DNA of 64,000 nucleotides from Bacillota bacterium. Its GTDB lineage: Bacteria; Bacillota; Clostridia; DSM-8532. Below the pieces are notes generated by a model. It had not been told where the DNA came from. It saw only the letters and a list, made by a program, of their open reading frames with translations, and made no database searches. Positions 45,387 to 55,206 of this stretch are shown piece by piece; positions within the stretch are counted from its first letter, which is position 1; every line of letters begins with the position of its first letter. Location: NCBI GenBank assembly GCA_023415205.1, contig JAEZLR010000027.1:1-64000 (forward strand), read 5' to 3'. The position numbers were made by a program, and so were the translations under genes.

Positions 45387-47120
45387 TTAAGCCAATAATG
45401 GACGGATGACTGAGAGAACATCCTCCCTGAAACCGGCAAGCGCATTCTCGGCGCCTTCCATAGAATCGGAGAACACCCCATAATAGATCTTAATCTTCGG
45501 CTCAGTACCCGAAGGTCGGATGCAGAACCAGAAGCCTGAGGTCATCCGGTAGTAAAGGACATTGGATGGCGGTAAATTCAAAGGGGTCTTTTGTCCTGAC
45601 AGAATATCCAGGCTGAATTGACGTTCATAATCGGCAAGAGAAGCTACTTGGGAGCTTCCAAAGGAAACGGGGCTATCCTTCCTTAAGGTATCCATGGCAA
45701 CCGCGATCTTTTCCAGCCCCTCCTTGCCCTTCAAGGTAAAGGAGTCGACGCCTTCCTTGACAAAGCCATATTTCTTATAAACCTCCAAAAGGCCTTCATA
45801 AAGATTCATTCCCTTGGATTTATACCAGGCGAAAACCTCCGCCACCAGCATGGCCGCCACTACCGCATCCTTGTCTCGGGCATGGGTGCCGGCAAGATAG
45901 CCATAGCTTTCTTCAAAACCAAACAAGAACTTTTTCTTTCCCGTATCATCCAGAAGGCGAATTTGCTCACCGATAAACTTAAAGCCGGTAAGCACATCAA
46001 GGATTTCAACCCCATAGTGGTCGGCTATTTTTCTGGCTAAGTCACTTGATACAATCGTCTTGACAACAAAGGCATTATTGGGAAGCTCGACTCTCTCCTT
46101 CTTTTGCGAGAGAATATATTCCAAAAGCAGACATCCCGTTTGATTTCCGGTTAAGGTCACATAGTCGCCTGAAGCATTACGAACTACCACTCCCACACGA
46201 TCCGCGTCGGGATCGGTACCAATGATAAGCTCCACATTGTCCTTTGTGGCCATCTCAATAGCTATTTCAAATGCAGCACGCTCTTCAGGATTAGGATACT
46301 TTACTGTTGAGAAATCGGCATCGGGAAGCTCCTGTTCTTTGACCACCTTAACATTTTCAAAGCCGATCTCCTTAAGAATGCGTCGTACAGGTTTGTTGCC
46401 AGCGCCATGTAAAGGGGTGTATATCAATGGGGTTTCCTTGCCGTATTTTCGGGATAGCTCTGGATTCACGCAGACCTTCTTAAGCGCTTCAATATAAGCA
46501 TCGTCGATTTCTTCTCCAATGATTTTAATAAGTCCCTTTTCAATCGCCTCCGCCTTACCCATGCTTTTGATGGAGGAGATGTCCGAAACAGCATTAACCT
46601 CGTCAATGACCTGATCCGATTCGGCGGGAGGCAACTGGCATCCATCGTTTCCATAGGCCTTGAAACCGTTATACTCCTTGGGGTTGTGGCTGGCGGTAAT
46701 GACCACGCCACCAGAACAATTCAAATGACGGACAGCAAAAGACAGTTCGGGGGTGGGACGGAGTTCATCAAACAGGAAGGCTTTTATCCCATTACCCGCC
46801 ATGACCTGTGCGGTTTCTAGAGCAAATTCATCGGAGCAATGGCGTGAGTCATAGGCGATGGCCACACCTTTATCCTTTTCCCCCCGTTTGATAATAAACT
46901 GGGCAAGCCCCTGAGCCGCTTTTCTGACGGTATATTTGTTCATACGGTTAGTTCCGGCTCCAATGACACCGCGCATACCACCCGTACCAAATTCCAGATC
47001 ACGATAAAAACGATCCTCTATCTCCTTTTCATTGTCCCCAATGCCCAAAAGCTCTTGACGCGTGCTTTCGTCAAAATAAGTGTTTTCCAGCCAATAGCGG
47101 TATTCCTTCATGTAACTCAT
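45387..47120 (-). CDS. pgcA: Alpha-phosphoglucomutase (PgcA type)
   Basis: 577 residues, normal for the long Firmicute form. The active-site Ser loop VVITASHNPKEYNG, the metal loop DPDADRVG, the sugar loop GFEESYG and the phosphate loop RPSGTEPKIKIYY are complete. It interconverts glucose 1- and 6-phosphate for cell-wall and glycan precursors. ATG after AATGGAGAGG. Monocistronic, after spoVS with a 64-base gap. Confidence 0.93.
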   Translation of the reverse strand: MSYMKEYRYWLENTYFDESTRQELLGIGDNEKEIEDRFYRDLEFGTGGMRGVIGAGTNRMNKYTVRKAAQGLAQFIIKRGEKDKGVAIAYDSRHCSDEFALETAQVMAGNGIKAFLFDELRPTPELSFAVRHLNCSGGVVITASHNPKEYNGFKAYGNDGCQLPPAESDQVIDEVNAVSDISSIKSMGKAEAIEKGLIKIIGEEIDDAYIEALKKVCVNPELSRKYGKETPLIYTPLHGAGNKPVRRILKEIGFENVKVVKEQELPDADFSTVKYPNPEERAAFEIAIEMATKDNVELIIGTDPDADRVGVVVRNASGDYVTLTGNQTGCLLLEYILSQKKERVELPNNAFVVKTIVSSDLARKIADHYGVEILDVLTGFKFIGEQIRLLDDTGKKKFLFGFEESYGYLAGTHARDKDAVVAAMLVAEVFAWYKSKGMNLYEGLLEVYKKYGFVKEGVDSFTLKGKEGLEKIAVAMDTLRKDSPVSFGSSQVASLADYERQFSLDILSGQKTPLNLPPSNVLYYRMTSGFWFCIRPSGTEPKIKIYYGVFSDSMEGAENALAGFREDVLSVIRPLLA

Positions 47121-47184
47121 AGTACCTCTCCATTCTACAATTAAAACATCCTACTTGCTGCTTATCCTTGCTGCGTCTGTTTAG

Positions 47185-47454
47185 TCATACTGCTCTTCTG
47201 GGTTCTACAATCAGTTTAATAGCGGTCCTTTCTTCCCCATCCACCATGATTTCAGAAAAGGCCGGTATACATACCAGCTCTACTCCCAAGGGTGCCAGAA
47301 AACCTCTGGCAATGGCAACGGCTTTAACCGCCTGGTTTAAGGCTCCTGCACCAATGGACTGCACCTCGGCAATCCCTTTTTCACGGACCACACCTGCTAT
47401 AGCACCTGCCACCGAATTGGGATTGGATTTGGAAGAAACCTTCAATACATCCAT
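47185..47454 (-). CDS. spoVS: Stage V sporulation protein S
   Basis: 89 residues. ATG at 47454 follows CGGAGGTTTTCAAA; the longer frame from 47475 includes the site itself. Alba-like fold: MDVLKVSSKSNPNSVAGAIA, then IGAGALNQAVKAVAIARGFL and IPAFSEIMVDGEERTAIKL, nearly identical to the family. In B. subtilis it is needed for the shift through sporulation. It sits just downstream of ymdB and rny, a conserved order, and supports a spore-forming host. Confidence 0.95.
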   Translation of the reverse strand: MDVLKVSSKSNPNSVAGAIAGVVREKGIAEVQSIGAGALNQAVKAVAIARGFLAPLGVELVCIPAFSEIMVDGEERTAIKLIVEPRRAV

Positions 47455-47482
47455 TTTGAAAACCTCCGAAAACAAATCAATC

Positions 47483-48274
47483 TTAAGCTTTAATAGTTTC
47501 CATGATTCTTTTTATTTCCACTGCTTTTTTAGTTACTTCGTCTATTGTAATGATTACTGCATTAAGCTGAGTTCTTCCTTCCGCAATCTCATGCTGTATG
47601 GGCAGACCCAAGGTGAATTTCTTAATGATGAGATCCTTATTAACACCAATAATACCCTCTGAAGGGCCCGTCATACCCACATCTGAAATATAGGCCGTCC
47701 CCTTGTCCAGTATTCTCTCATCAGCGGTCTGAACATGGGTATGGGTTCCCACCACACAGGTGGCTCGACCATCCAGATAATACCCCATGGCGATCTTCTC
47801 GCTGGTGGCCTCTGCATGAAAATCCACCAACGTGACGTCCACCTGCCCCTTGAGAAAGGCCAGTTCTCTGTCGGCCGTCTGAAACGGGCAATCTACGGGC
47901 TGATCCATATAAACCCGTCCCAGAAGATTAATGATTCCCAGTCTCACGCCGTTTTTCTCTATAATTAGGCGTCCTTTTCCCGGAACCCCCTTGGGGTAAT
48001 TGGCCGGACGGACGATCTTAATTCCCGAATCAATAATGTTCAGTATTTCCTTACGCGCCCAGGTATGGTTTCCCATGGTTATGGCGTCCATACCGCTTTC
48101 AAAAATATCCTGAGCCGTGTTGTAGCTGATGCCCTTCCCACCTGCTGCATTTTCACCATTTACAATGCAAAAATCAGGCTTGTGAATGGATTTTAGCTCT
48201 TTCATCCTGGCTTTTAAGGTCTCTCTTCCCGATTCCCCAAAAACATCACCGACAAAAAGGATCTTCAACAACAA
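47483..48274 (-). CDS. ymdB: YmdB metallophosphoesterase
   Basis: 263 residues starting at one of three tandem TTG codons (48274, 48271, 48268) after GAGAGG. Dinuclear metallophosphoesterase: LFVGDVFGESGR (Asp), NGENAAGGKG (Asn), MGNHTWA (His), VDFHAEATSEK and VGTHTHVQTAD. YmdB hydrolyses 2',3'-cyclic AMP in vitro and governs biofilm/motility choice in B. subtilis. It follows rny and precedes spoVS. Confidence 0.92.
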   Translation of the reverse strand: MLLKILFVGDVFGESGRETLKARMKELKSIHKPDFCIVNGENAAGGKGISYNTAQDIFESGMDAITMGNHTWARKEILNIIDSGIKIVRPANYPKGVPGKGRLIIEKNGVRLGIINLLGRVYMDQPVDCPFQTADRELAFLKGQVDVTLVDFHAEATSEKIAMGYYLDGRATCVVGTHTHVQTADERILDKGTAYISDVGMTGPSEGIIGVNKDLIIKKFTLGLPIQHEIAEGRTQLNAVIITIDEVTKKAVEIKRIMETIKA

Positions 48275-48459
48275 TTCTTCCTCTCAAAACAAGAGTGCGT
48301 ACCCACCGGAACGCACCACAAGCGCCTCACTTTAAATACTATGCCCAAAGGGCCACGCCCTTATCTAAAGTAGGGGATTCCCTTCGGTTCTGATAGCTTA
48401 CCTTTGTCTAATGACACAAATACTGCAGGAAGCGTTTTCACGCTTCCTGCAGCAATGGT

Positions 48460-50025
48460 TTATTTCGCAAATTCAACTGCTCTTGTTTCTCTTATGATAT
48501 GGACCTTAATTTGTCCGGGATAATCCATTTCATTTTCTATGCGCTTGACGATATCTCGGGCGACCATGATCATGCTGTCATCATTAACAATCTCCGGCTT
48601 GACCATAATGCGCACTTCACGTCCTGCTTGAATAGCGAAGGATTTATCAACCTCTGGGAATGCATTTGCAATTTCTTCAAGCTTCTGCAGACGCTTCACG
48701 TAGGTTTCAAGTGTTTCTCTTCTTGCCCCTGGTCTTGCGCCAGAAATAGCATCAGCAGCCTGCACCAAAACAGCGACAATCGTGTTTGCTTCCACATCAC
48801 CATGATGGGCCATGACCGCATTAATTACATCTTCGCTTTCCTTATATTTTCTACAAATCTCCCCACCTATGGTAACATGGGTACCTTCCACCTCATGATC
48901 GATGGCCTTGCCAATATCATGAAGAAGTCCGGCACGTTTAGCAAGTGTAACGTCTTCACCCAGTTCTGCTGCCATAAGCCCGGCAAGATGCGAAACCTCG
49001 ATAGAGTGGGACAGGACATTCTGTCCATAACTGGTTCTGTACTTGAGCTTACCCAGAAGCTTGATGATCTCCGGATTAAGCCCATGAACACCAGTCTCAA
49101 AGGTTGCGCGGTCACCTTCCTCACGGATGGTGTTGTCAACCTCTTTTTTGGCCTTTTCCACCATTTCCTCAATACGAGCAGGGTGGATTCTTCCGTCAAT
49201 GATCAGCTTCTCTAGGGTGATACGAGCAACCTCGCGTCTGATGGGGTCAAATCCTGAAAGGATGACCGCCTCAGGCGTATCATCAATAATCAGATCGATC
49301 CCAGTCAGTGTTTCCAATGTTCTGATATTACGGCCTTCACGTCCGATAATTCTGCCCTTCATTTCATCATTGGGCAAAGCAACAACAGAAACTGTAATCT
49401 CAGAAGCATGATCTGCAGCACATCTCTGTATGGCTGTCGCAAGGACATCCTTGGATTTACGATTGGCCTCTTCCTTGGCCCTCTCATAAATATCCTTCAC
49501 CATGATGGCGGCCTCATGCTTGACCTCACCCTCAATGTTGCTCAGAAGATACTGCTTGGCCTCCTCTACAGACAAGCCTGAAAGACTCTCAAGCTTCTCA
49601 ATCTGTTTACGGTGGATTTCCTCAACATCAGCCTGTCTGGCTTCTATCTCATGAATCTGCTTGTTCAGTGACTCTTCCTTCTTTTCAAGGGTGTCCATTT
49701 TCTTTTCAAGGGTTTCATCCTTTTGCTGAAGACGTCTTTCAGTACGCTGAATCTCAGTTCTTCGCTCACGAACTTCCCTTTCAAGTTCAACCCTGCTTTT
49801 GTGAATTTCCTCGCGCGCTTCTATCAGGGTATCCCGCTTTTTTCTTTCCGCAACTTTCTCAGCTTCACTTACAATGCGCGCGCTTTCCTTTTCTGCACTT
49901 TCAAACTCTGCCTCTGCAACACGCTTTCTATGTTCAACTCCCTTTCGGAAGAATATAAGTGAACTAATGAATGCAACGATAAGTCCAATAACCAGTCCTA
50001 TAATAACAAATATAAATTCTGGAAT
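48460..50025 (-). CDS. rny: Ribonuclease Y, probable AUU start
   Basis: About 521 residues. An N-terminal membrane helix ([19 protein letters not shown]), a long coiled coil (to about 180), a KH domain ([19 protein letters not shown]) and an HD domain ([26 protein letters not shown]). It starts mRNA decay at the inner membrane. The start is unusual: the only strong site, AGGGAGG at 50034-50040, lies eight bases before an ATT at 50025-50023. A GTG at 50034 overlaps that site and an ATG at 50094 has none. The reading frame is open up to 50094, so a longer protein is possible. Own promoter. Confidence 0.9.
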   Translation of the reverse strand: MPEFIFVIIGLVIGLIVAFISSLIFFRKGVEHRKRVAEAEFESAEKESARIVSEAEKVAERKKRDTLIEAREEIHKSRVELEREVRERRTEIQRTERRLQQKDETLEKKMDTLEKKEESLNKQIHEIEARQADVEEIHRKQIEKLESLSGLSVEEAKQYLLSNIEGEVKHEAAIMVKDIYERAKEEANRKSKDVLATAIQRCAADHASEITVSVVALPNDEMKGRIIGREGRNIRTLETLTGIDLIIDDTPEAVILSGFDPIRREVARITLEKLIIDGRIHPARIEEMVEKAKKEVDNTIREEGDRATFETGVHGLNPEIIKLLGKLKYRTSYGQNVLSHSIEVSHLAGLMAAELGEDVTLAKRAGLLHDIGKAIDHEVEGTHVTIGGEICRKYKESEDVINAVMAHHGDVEANTIVAVLVQAADAISGARPGARRETLETYVKRLQKLEEIANAFPEVDKSFAIQAGREVRIMVKPEIVNDDSMIMVARDIVKRIENEMDYPGQIKVHIIRETRAVEFAK

Positions 50026-50129
50026 CTTACTCACCTCCCTTGGCTTTTGTTGTTTCCATACGAATTCATTATCAATAAAGCATTCAAATGGCATCCTAAA
50101 ATATGCATACGAAATGCCATTATGAAACT

Positions 50130-50158
50130 ATTGTATACAGTTTTAAATTTCATGTCAA
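50130..50158 (-). promoter_or_regulatory. Sigma-A promoter of rny
   Basis: TTGACA (50153-50158) and TACAAT (50130-50135), 17-base spacer, partly inside the end of folD. Confidence 0.82.
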
Positions 50159-51018
50159 GAAAGGCTGTCGTTTTTGTGCATAGTGCATGCCCGGAGGGTA
50201 TTCTTCAAGAGCATGGCCCGAGTCATCGGCCCCACACCGCCAGGTACGGGCGTGATGGCTGAAGCCTTCTTGCTGACACTATCAAAGTCCACATCGCCAG
50301 TCATTTTTCCCTCCGCATTACGGTTGATGCCCACGTCAATCACTACTGCACCCTCTTTGACATAATCTGCTGTGATAAAGTCAGCCTTTCCCATAGCAGA
50401 AACAAGGATATCGGCCTTATTGCAGACCTCCTTCAAATCCTTGGTTTTGGAATGACACACCGTTACGGTAGCATGGGCGTGGAGCATCAGCATGGCCATA
50501 GGCTTCCCTACGATATTGCTACGGCCCACCACAACGCAGTGCTTGCCTGCAACCTCGATTCCCGCATCCTTGAGTATTTCCATTACCCCGGCGGGAGTGC
50601 AGGGTGCAAATTGGGGGTTACCGATCATAAGCTCGCCCACATTAAAAGGATGAAAGGCATCCACATCCTTTTGTGGGCTGATGCGGCGGATGACCTTAAA
50701 TTCATCCAAATGCTTGGGGATGGGTAATTGAACGAGTATTCCATCTACTGAGTCGTCCCCATTCAGAGTATCGATGAGCTCCAAAAGCTGTTTTTCGGTT
50801 GTTTCCTCCGGAAGGGCATATTCAAAGGATCGAATGCCCACCTCCTCGCAGTCCTTCCTCTTATTGTTGACATAGGTTCTTGAAGCCGGATCATTTCCTA
50901 CAATAACCACTGCAAGACCCGGGATTGCCCCTTTGGCTACCAGCGCGTTTACCTCTTGCCTCATGGCTTGTTTCATTCTTCCGGCCAAATCCTTACCATT
51001 TAAAAGTGTATAGGCCAT
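50155..51018 (-). CDS. folD: Methylenetetrahydrofolate dehydrogenase/cyclohydrolase
   Basis: 287 residues. Bifunctional FolD: YVNNKRKDCEEVGI with the catalytic Lys, DGILVQLPIPKHLDE, the CTPAGVMEIL loop, VVGRSNIVGKPMA for NADP, and the C-terminal PVPGGVGPMTRAMLL. It interconverts methylene- and formyl-tetrahydrofolate for purines and fMet-tRNA. ATG after GGAG. Own promoter. Confidence 0.95.
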   Translation of the reverse strand: MAYTLLNGKDLAGRMKQAMRQEVNALVAKGAIPGLAVVIVGNDPASRTYVNNKRKDCEEVGIRSFEYALPEETTEKQLLELIDTLNGDDSVDGILVQLPIPKHLDEFKVIRRISPQKDVDAFHPFNVGELMIGNPQFAPCTPAGVMEILKDAGIEVAGKHCVVVGRSNIVGKPMAMLMLHAHATVTVCHSKTKDLKEVCNKADILVSAMGKADFITADYVKEGAVVIDVGINRNAEGKMTGDVDFDSVSKKASAITPVPGGVGPMTRAMLLKNTLRACTMHKNDSLS

Positions 51019-51063
51019 ATCTTATTCTCCATTCGCGTTCCTAAGTTTAATTTTGCCATAGAT

Positions 51064-51092
51064 AGTGTAAAACAATACCAATCCCCTGTCAA
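51064..51092 (-). promoter_or_regulatory. Sigma-A promoter of folD
   Basis: TTGACA (51087-51092) and TACACT (51064-51069), 17-base spacer. Confidence 0.78.
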
Positions 51093-51161
51093 TGAGAGGG
51101 TTGGAACGAGACGACCTTTCTTATTAATAGGACATAAGGAACACATCCCTTTAATAATGAA

Positions 51162-51188
51162 CAGCGGCTTTGATTTTCTCAAAGCCGC
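51162..51188 (-). terminator. Terminator after the GNAT gene
   Basis: AGCGGCTTTGA / TCAAAGCCGCT perfect stem with a 5-base loop, eight bases after the stop; T-tract weak. Confidence 0.75.
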
Positions 51189-51195
51189 TGCTAGT

Positions 51196-51642
51196 TTATA
51201 AGCTTTTACTTAAATAAACCATATCAACCAATTGAATACCGTCTTCAAACATTAGGTGGTCATAGTTGTCTGTGAAAAAATCCTTAATCCTATGAGATAT
51301 ATTAAAACCGTTTTTCTGGTAAAACTGTAATGCTCGTGGGACGTCACCTGTTCCCACAAGCATGGTTGCATATTTTCCCTTGTAATACGAAGTTACGTGG
51401 TCTAAAAGTTTACTTCCATACCCTTTGCCATGCCATTTTTCATAAGTAGCTATATTTTTAAGCTCACAAACATCATCGCTTTCCTGAGTAACGACGCAAA
51501 CACTTTTTAAGTCGTCATCATATAATGCAAACAAATCTCCGCGATATAAGTATTTCTCTATCATTTTTGAGTCTTCATCCGCAAGAAGGAGAAGCTCCAT
51601 AAAATTTATCTTGCTATTATCTTCAATTTTAGTTATTTTCAT
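51196..51642 (-). CDS. GNAT-family acetyltransferase
   Basis: 148 residues; ATG at 51642 follows GTGGAGGACAAA. GNAT fold with the acetyl-CoA loop [12 protein letters not shown], then [12 protein letters not shown]. Substrate unknown. Single gene with its own promoter and terminator and somewhat more AT-rich than folD, so possibly acquired. Confidence 0.85.
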   Translation of the reverse strand: MKITKIEDNSKINFMELLLLADEDSKMIEKYLYRGDLFALYDDDLKSVCVVTQESDDVCELKNIATYEKWHGKGYGSKLLDHVTSYYKGKYATMLVGTGDVPRALQFYQKNGFNISHRIKDFFTDNYDHLMFEDGIQLVDMVYLSKSL

Positions 51643-51738
51643 TTTGTCCTCCACAACTTTAAAACATGTGTAATAGCTTTGCTATGCACAGTTTCTCCTG
51701 CTTTTCCGTATGGGTCACTCCCCCTTCCATAGGCCTTT

Positions 51739-51768
51739 ATTATATTTTATTATACAAAACCTTGGCAA
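51739..51768 (-). promoter_or_regulatory. Promoter of the GNAT gene
   Basis: TTGCCA (51763-51768) and TATAAT (51739-51744), 18-base spacer. Confidence 0.65.
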
Positions 51769-51841
51769 GTTTAGCGAATAAATACTCTCAGGTTTTGGCG
51801 TATTACTTGCCTCCCATCATGGAGTCTACGGAGGGAGAGAC

Positions 51842-51885
51842 AAAAAAACAAGCGTATCCTCCTTCCAGAAAGGTACACTTGTTTT
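51842..51885 (-). terminator. Terminator after ddh
   Basis: AAACAAG..GTA.CCT / AGG.TAC.CTTGTTT imperfect stem followed by T7 on the minus strand, about 60 bases after the ddh stop. Confidence 0.8.
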
Positions 51886-51944
51886 AGGCCTTTTATTTGG
51901 CTGTTGCCCAAGTCATTTTTTCTTACATATTAATTACTGCCCTA

Positions 51945-52937
51945 TTAAAGCAGCTCTTTTCTTAACTCCTCGGAGGACTTCGGAGAGAGGTAACCAATGG
52001 GGACATCGAACACTGTCACCGCTCCTGTTTTCCCTTCTCCATTGAGCCTGGCCACGGCACGAGCATAGGCCACTAAGGCACTGGCTGTAAACTCGGGGTT
52101 GCTGTCCAGCTTCAGAGAAAACTCAATAATATGCTTTTTCTCATTATTCATGCCGGTTTTTCCGCTTCTTATGACGAAGCCGCCATGGGGCATTTCACCA
52201 TGATCCTTTTTTAGCTCTTCTTCGGAAATAAAATGGACGATGGTGTTATAATCGGAGAAATAATTAGGCATCTCCTTAATGGTTTTTTCAATCAGGGCTT
52301 TATCAGCACCTTCTTCTGCAACTACAAAGCATTCACGCAGGTGCTTGTCACGGGTGATTAATTCGGGGTCCTCTCCGTTCCTTACCTTGTTAACCACCTC
52401 ATCAACAGGAATAGTGTACTGAATGCCATTTTTTACACCTTTAACACGGCGTATGGCATCGGAATGCCCCTGGCTGACACCCTTACCCCAGAAGGTGTAG
52501 TCCTTGCCCACAGGGAGAATCGCTCCTGCCAGCATTCTGTTCATGGAGAAAAGACCGGGATCCCACCCAATGGAAATGGCCGCTGTCTTACCGCCGGCTT
52601 TTGCCGCCTCATCAACAGCACTGAAATACTGAGGGATTTTTGCGTGGGTGTCGAAGGAATCAACACAATTGAAAAGCCGAGCAAACTGTGGGCCCTGTTC
52701 GGGCAGATCGGTGGCCGAACCACCGCAGAGGATGAGAACATCAATAGCATCCTTATAGGCTTCCGCATCCTTAATATGCGCAACTTTAACGTCCTTGGTA
52801 ACAGTCTCTACGCTCTCGGGGGGTCTTCTTGTAAAGACAACCTCAAGCTTCATATCAGGGTTTTGTAGAAGGGAAAGCTCAACACCTCTTCCTACGTTTC
52901 CATAACCGAGTATACCTATCCTTATCGCCTTTGACAT
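51945..52937 (-). CDS. ddh: meso-Diaminopimelate D-dehydrogenase
   Basis: 330 residues, ATG after TTTTTGGAGG. N-terminal NADP Rossmann fold (IRIGILGYGNVGRGVELSL), CGGSATDLPEQGP, NCVDSFDTHAKIP, ISIGWDPGLFSMNR and GKGVSQGHSDAIRRV, all typical of Ddh. It makes meso-DAP in one step from tetrahydrodipicolinate, the product of DapB, which is encoded in this window at 60882. It is therefore the probable DAP route of this organism. Own promoter; no lysine element was seen before it. Confidence 0.93.
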   Translation of the reverse strand: MSKAIRIGILGYGNVGRGVELSLLQNPDMKLEVVFTRRPPESVETVTKDVKVAHIKDAEAYKDAIDVLILCGGSATDLPEQGPQFARLFNCVDSFDTHAKIPQYFSAVDEAAKAGGKTAAISIGWDPGLFSMNRMLAGAILPVGKDYTFWGKGVSQGHSDAIRRVKGVKNGIQYTIPVDEVVNKVRNGEDPELITRDKHLRECFVVAEEGADKALIEKTIKEMPNYFSDYNTIVHFISEEELKKDHGEMPHGGFVIRSGKTGMNNEKKHIIEFSLKLDSNPEFTASALVAYARAVARLNGEGKTGAVTVFDVPIGYLSPKSSEELRKELL

Positions 52938-52986
52938 GGATATACCTCCAAAAATAATTCAGTTGCTGTGAATCAGCTCTCTTTTG

Positions 52987-53015
52987 AGAGTACAATAAAT
53001 GAAGGATTTTTTCAA
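52987..53015 (-). promoter_or_regulatory. Promoter of ddh
   Basis: TTGAAA (53010-53015) and TACTCT (52987-52992), 17-base spacer. The remaining AT-rich 53016-53187 shows nothing else. Confidence 0.6.
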
Positions 53016-53187
53016 GTATCTTTCATTTAAAAGGCTTATTAATTTTATGGGCAACAGTACAATTCTACTTGTCCACACAATGTTTTCAAATTTTTATACA
53101 CAAATGCTTTAAACAATTGCTACAAAAACTTTATGAAAATATGCAATATATTAAAATCAATAATTTCATAATATCCTCTAAGTATTC

Positions 53188-55206
53188 CTATTTAGAAATA
53201 CTCCTTTGAGGTTTCCGGCCTGAGGTTTTGCCGCTGTTTTTCCTGCCACTCAAGCTATGGCGGCCCATTCCTTTCCCTATGTTCTCGCCTTTGTCCGACC
53301 TCCGGCTCTGCCTTTCGCGGTCTCCCCCATAAGCGCACTCCTTCACTTCATCATGAGAACGAATAGGTTGGGAGGAGCTTCTGGAGGGAGTAATCAGACA
53401 ATCCCTTTCATAACCGATGAGATCGCTTCTGCCCGCCTTCCTTAAGGCCTCCTCTACCAATGGCCTGTTTTTAGGCAAGGCAAACTGAAGCAAGGCCCTT
53501 TGAAGCTCCTGCTCCTTTTCTGTTCGGGCTACATACAAGGGCTTCATATCTCTTGGATCCAACCCCGTATAATACATGCAGGTGGAAAGGGTTCCGGGAA
53601 CAGGAATAAATTGCTGAACCTGCTCGGGGGTGTAGCCCAGCCGCTTGATATATAGCGCCAGCTCAATAGCATCATCCAGGGTGCTTCCCGGATGACCGGA
53701 GATAAAATAAGGCACAAGAAATTGCTTTCTTCCAAGCCTTTCGTTAATGGCCCGATATTTATTGACAAAGGACTCATAAACCCCATTTGAGGGCTTTCCC
53801 ATATAGCGCAGCACCTTATTGGAGACATGCTCGGGGGCTACCTTCAATTGTCCGCTGATATGGTTTTTGCAAAGCTCCTCCAGGAATTTACCCTTTTTAT
53901 CCTTCATGACGTAATCAAAACGGACCCCCGATCTTACAAACACCCGCTTCACCCCTGGAAGGGAGGAAACCGCCCGAAGTAGATCAACATACTCATCATG
54001 GGAGACCTCCAGGTTCTTACAGGGTTCGGGGAAAAGGCACTCCCTCCCCTGGCAAGCCCCTTCCTTACCTTGTTTCTTGCAGGCCGCCCTGCGGAAGTTA
54101 GCCGTCGGCCCCCCCACATCATGGATATATCCCTTGAAATCCTTTTGCTGAGTCAGAAGCCTTGCCTCGTCCAGAATGGATTGCTTGCTTCTGGGTTGAA
54201 TGACCCGGCCCTGGTGGTAGCCGATGGCACAAAAGGAGCAACCTCCAAAACAGCCTCGGTGGCTGGTGATAGAAAACTGTACCTCGTTAAGAGCCGGTAC
54301 TCCGCCCTCTTTGGCATATTGGGGATGCCAAGTGCGTTGATAGGGCAAAGCGTACACCCTGTCCAGCTCCTTTTGGGTGGCAGGCTCCATGGGACGGTTC
54401 TGAACGATGTATCGGTTCCCATCGGCCTGAATGAGGGTATGCCCAGAGTAGGCATTCTGCTCTCTGTACTGGGTCATAAAGGCCTTGGCATAATCTCGCT
54501 TGTTCTTAGTCACCTGCTCCCTGGAAGGGAGAATGAGTAGTTTCTGTCCCGGCTGCTCCATCTCAGCCTTAAGCTTTTGAGGGAGGTCATCGTAGGAGCA
54601 GGCAAAGGCCGTTCCTCGTATGCTTTTAAGGCTCTTTATGGGCACTCCTCTTTCAAGGAGGGCTGCAATTTCCAAAACAGCCTTTTCTCCACTGCCATAA
54701 ATAAGCAAATCCGCATGGGTGTCCAGCAAAACGGATGACCGCACCCCATCCTGCCAGTAGTCATAATGGGCAAATCTTCTCAGGCTTGCCTCCAGTCCGC
54801 CAATCAGGATGGGAATATCCCCGAAGGCCTCCCGGATGCGGTTGCAATACACAATAAGGGCTCTGTCCGGCCTTCTGCCTCTTTTTCCTCCTGGAGAATA
54901 CACATCCTCCCGCCGTTTTCGCTTGGCAGCCGTATAGTTGTTGATCATGGAATCAAGAACCCCGGAGGAAACCATCACTCCCAGCCTAGGCCTTCCCAGT
55001 CTCATAAAATCCTCAGTTGAGCGCCAGTCGGGCTGGCAAATCATGCCCACCCGGTATCCGGCGTCCTCTAAAACCCTTGATATCACAGCATGTCCAAAAG
55101 AAGGATGATCCACATAGGCATCCCCACAGACAAAAAGAAAGTCGGGTGTAGCCCAACCTCTCTCTTTTAAATCCTTTTGGTTAACAGGCAAAAAGCCATC
55201 AGGCAT
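53188..55206 (-). CDS. YgiQ-family (UPF0313) radical SAM protein
   Basis: 672 residues. An N-terminal B12-binding-like fold (DFLFVCGDAYVDHPSFGHAVI) is followed by the radical SAM core with GCFGGCSFCAIGYHQGR (Cys-x3-Cys-x2-Cys) and a C-terminal basic, Ser/Arg/Gly-rich tail with no motif. The SAM and iron-sulfur parts are intact. The family is conserved and its reaction unknown. ATG after AGAGGAG; it overlaps the TPR gene by eight bases, so it is translated with ftsK-TPR-ygiQ. Confidence 0.88.
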   Translation of the reverse strand: MPDGFLPVNQKDLKERGWATPDFLFVCGDAYVDHPSFGHAVISRVLEDAGYRVGMICQPDWRSTEDFMRLGRPRLGVMVSSGVLDSMINNYTAAKRKRREDVYSPGGKRGRRPDRALIVYCNRIREAFGDIPILIGGLEASLRRFAHYDYWQDGVRSSVLLDTHADLLIYGSGEKAVLEIAALLERGVPIKSLKSIRGTAFACSYDDLPQKLKAEMEQPGQKLLILPSREQVTKNKRDYAKAFMTQYREQNAYSGHTLIQADGNRYIVQNRPMEPATQKELDRVYALPYQRTWHPQYAKEGGVPALNEVQFSITSHRGCFGGCSFCAIGYHQGRVIQPRSKQSILDEARLLTQQKDFKGYIHDVGGPTANFRRAACKKQGKEGACQGRECLFPEPCKNLEVSHDEYVDLLRAVSSLPGVKRVFVRSGVRFDYVMKDKKGKFLEELCKNHISGQLKVAPEHVSNKVLRYMGKPSNGVYESFVNKYRAINERLGRKQFLVPYFISGHPGSTLDDAIELALYIKRLGYTPEQVQQFIPVPGTLSTCMYYTGLDPRDMKPLYVARTEKEQELQRALLQFALPKNRPLVEEALRKAGRSDLIGYERDCLITPSRSSSQPIRSHDEVKECAYGGDRERQSRRSDKGENIGKGMGRHSLSGRKNSGKTSGRKPQRSISK

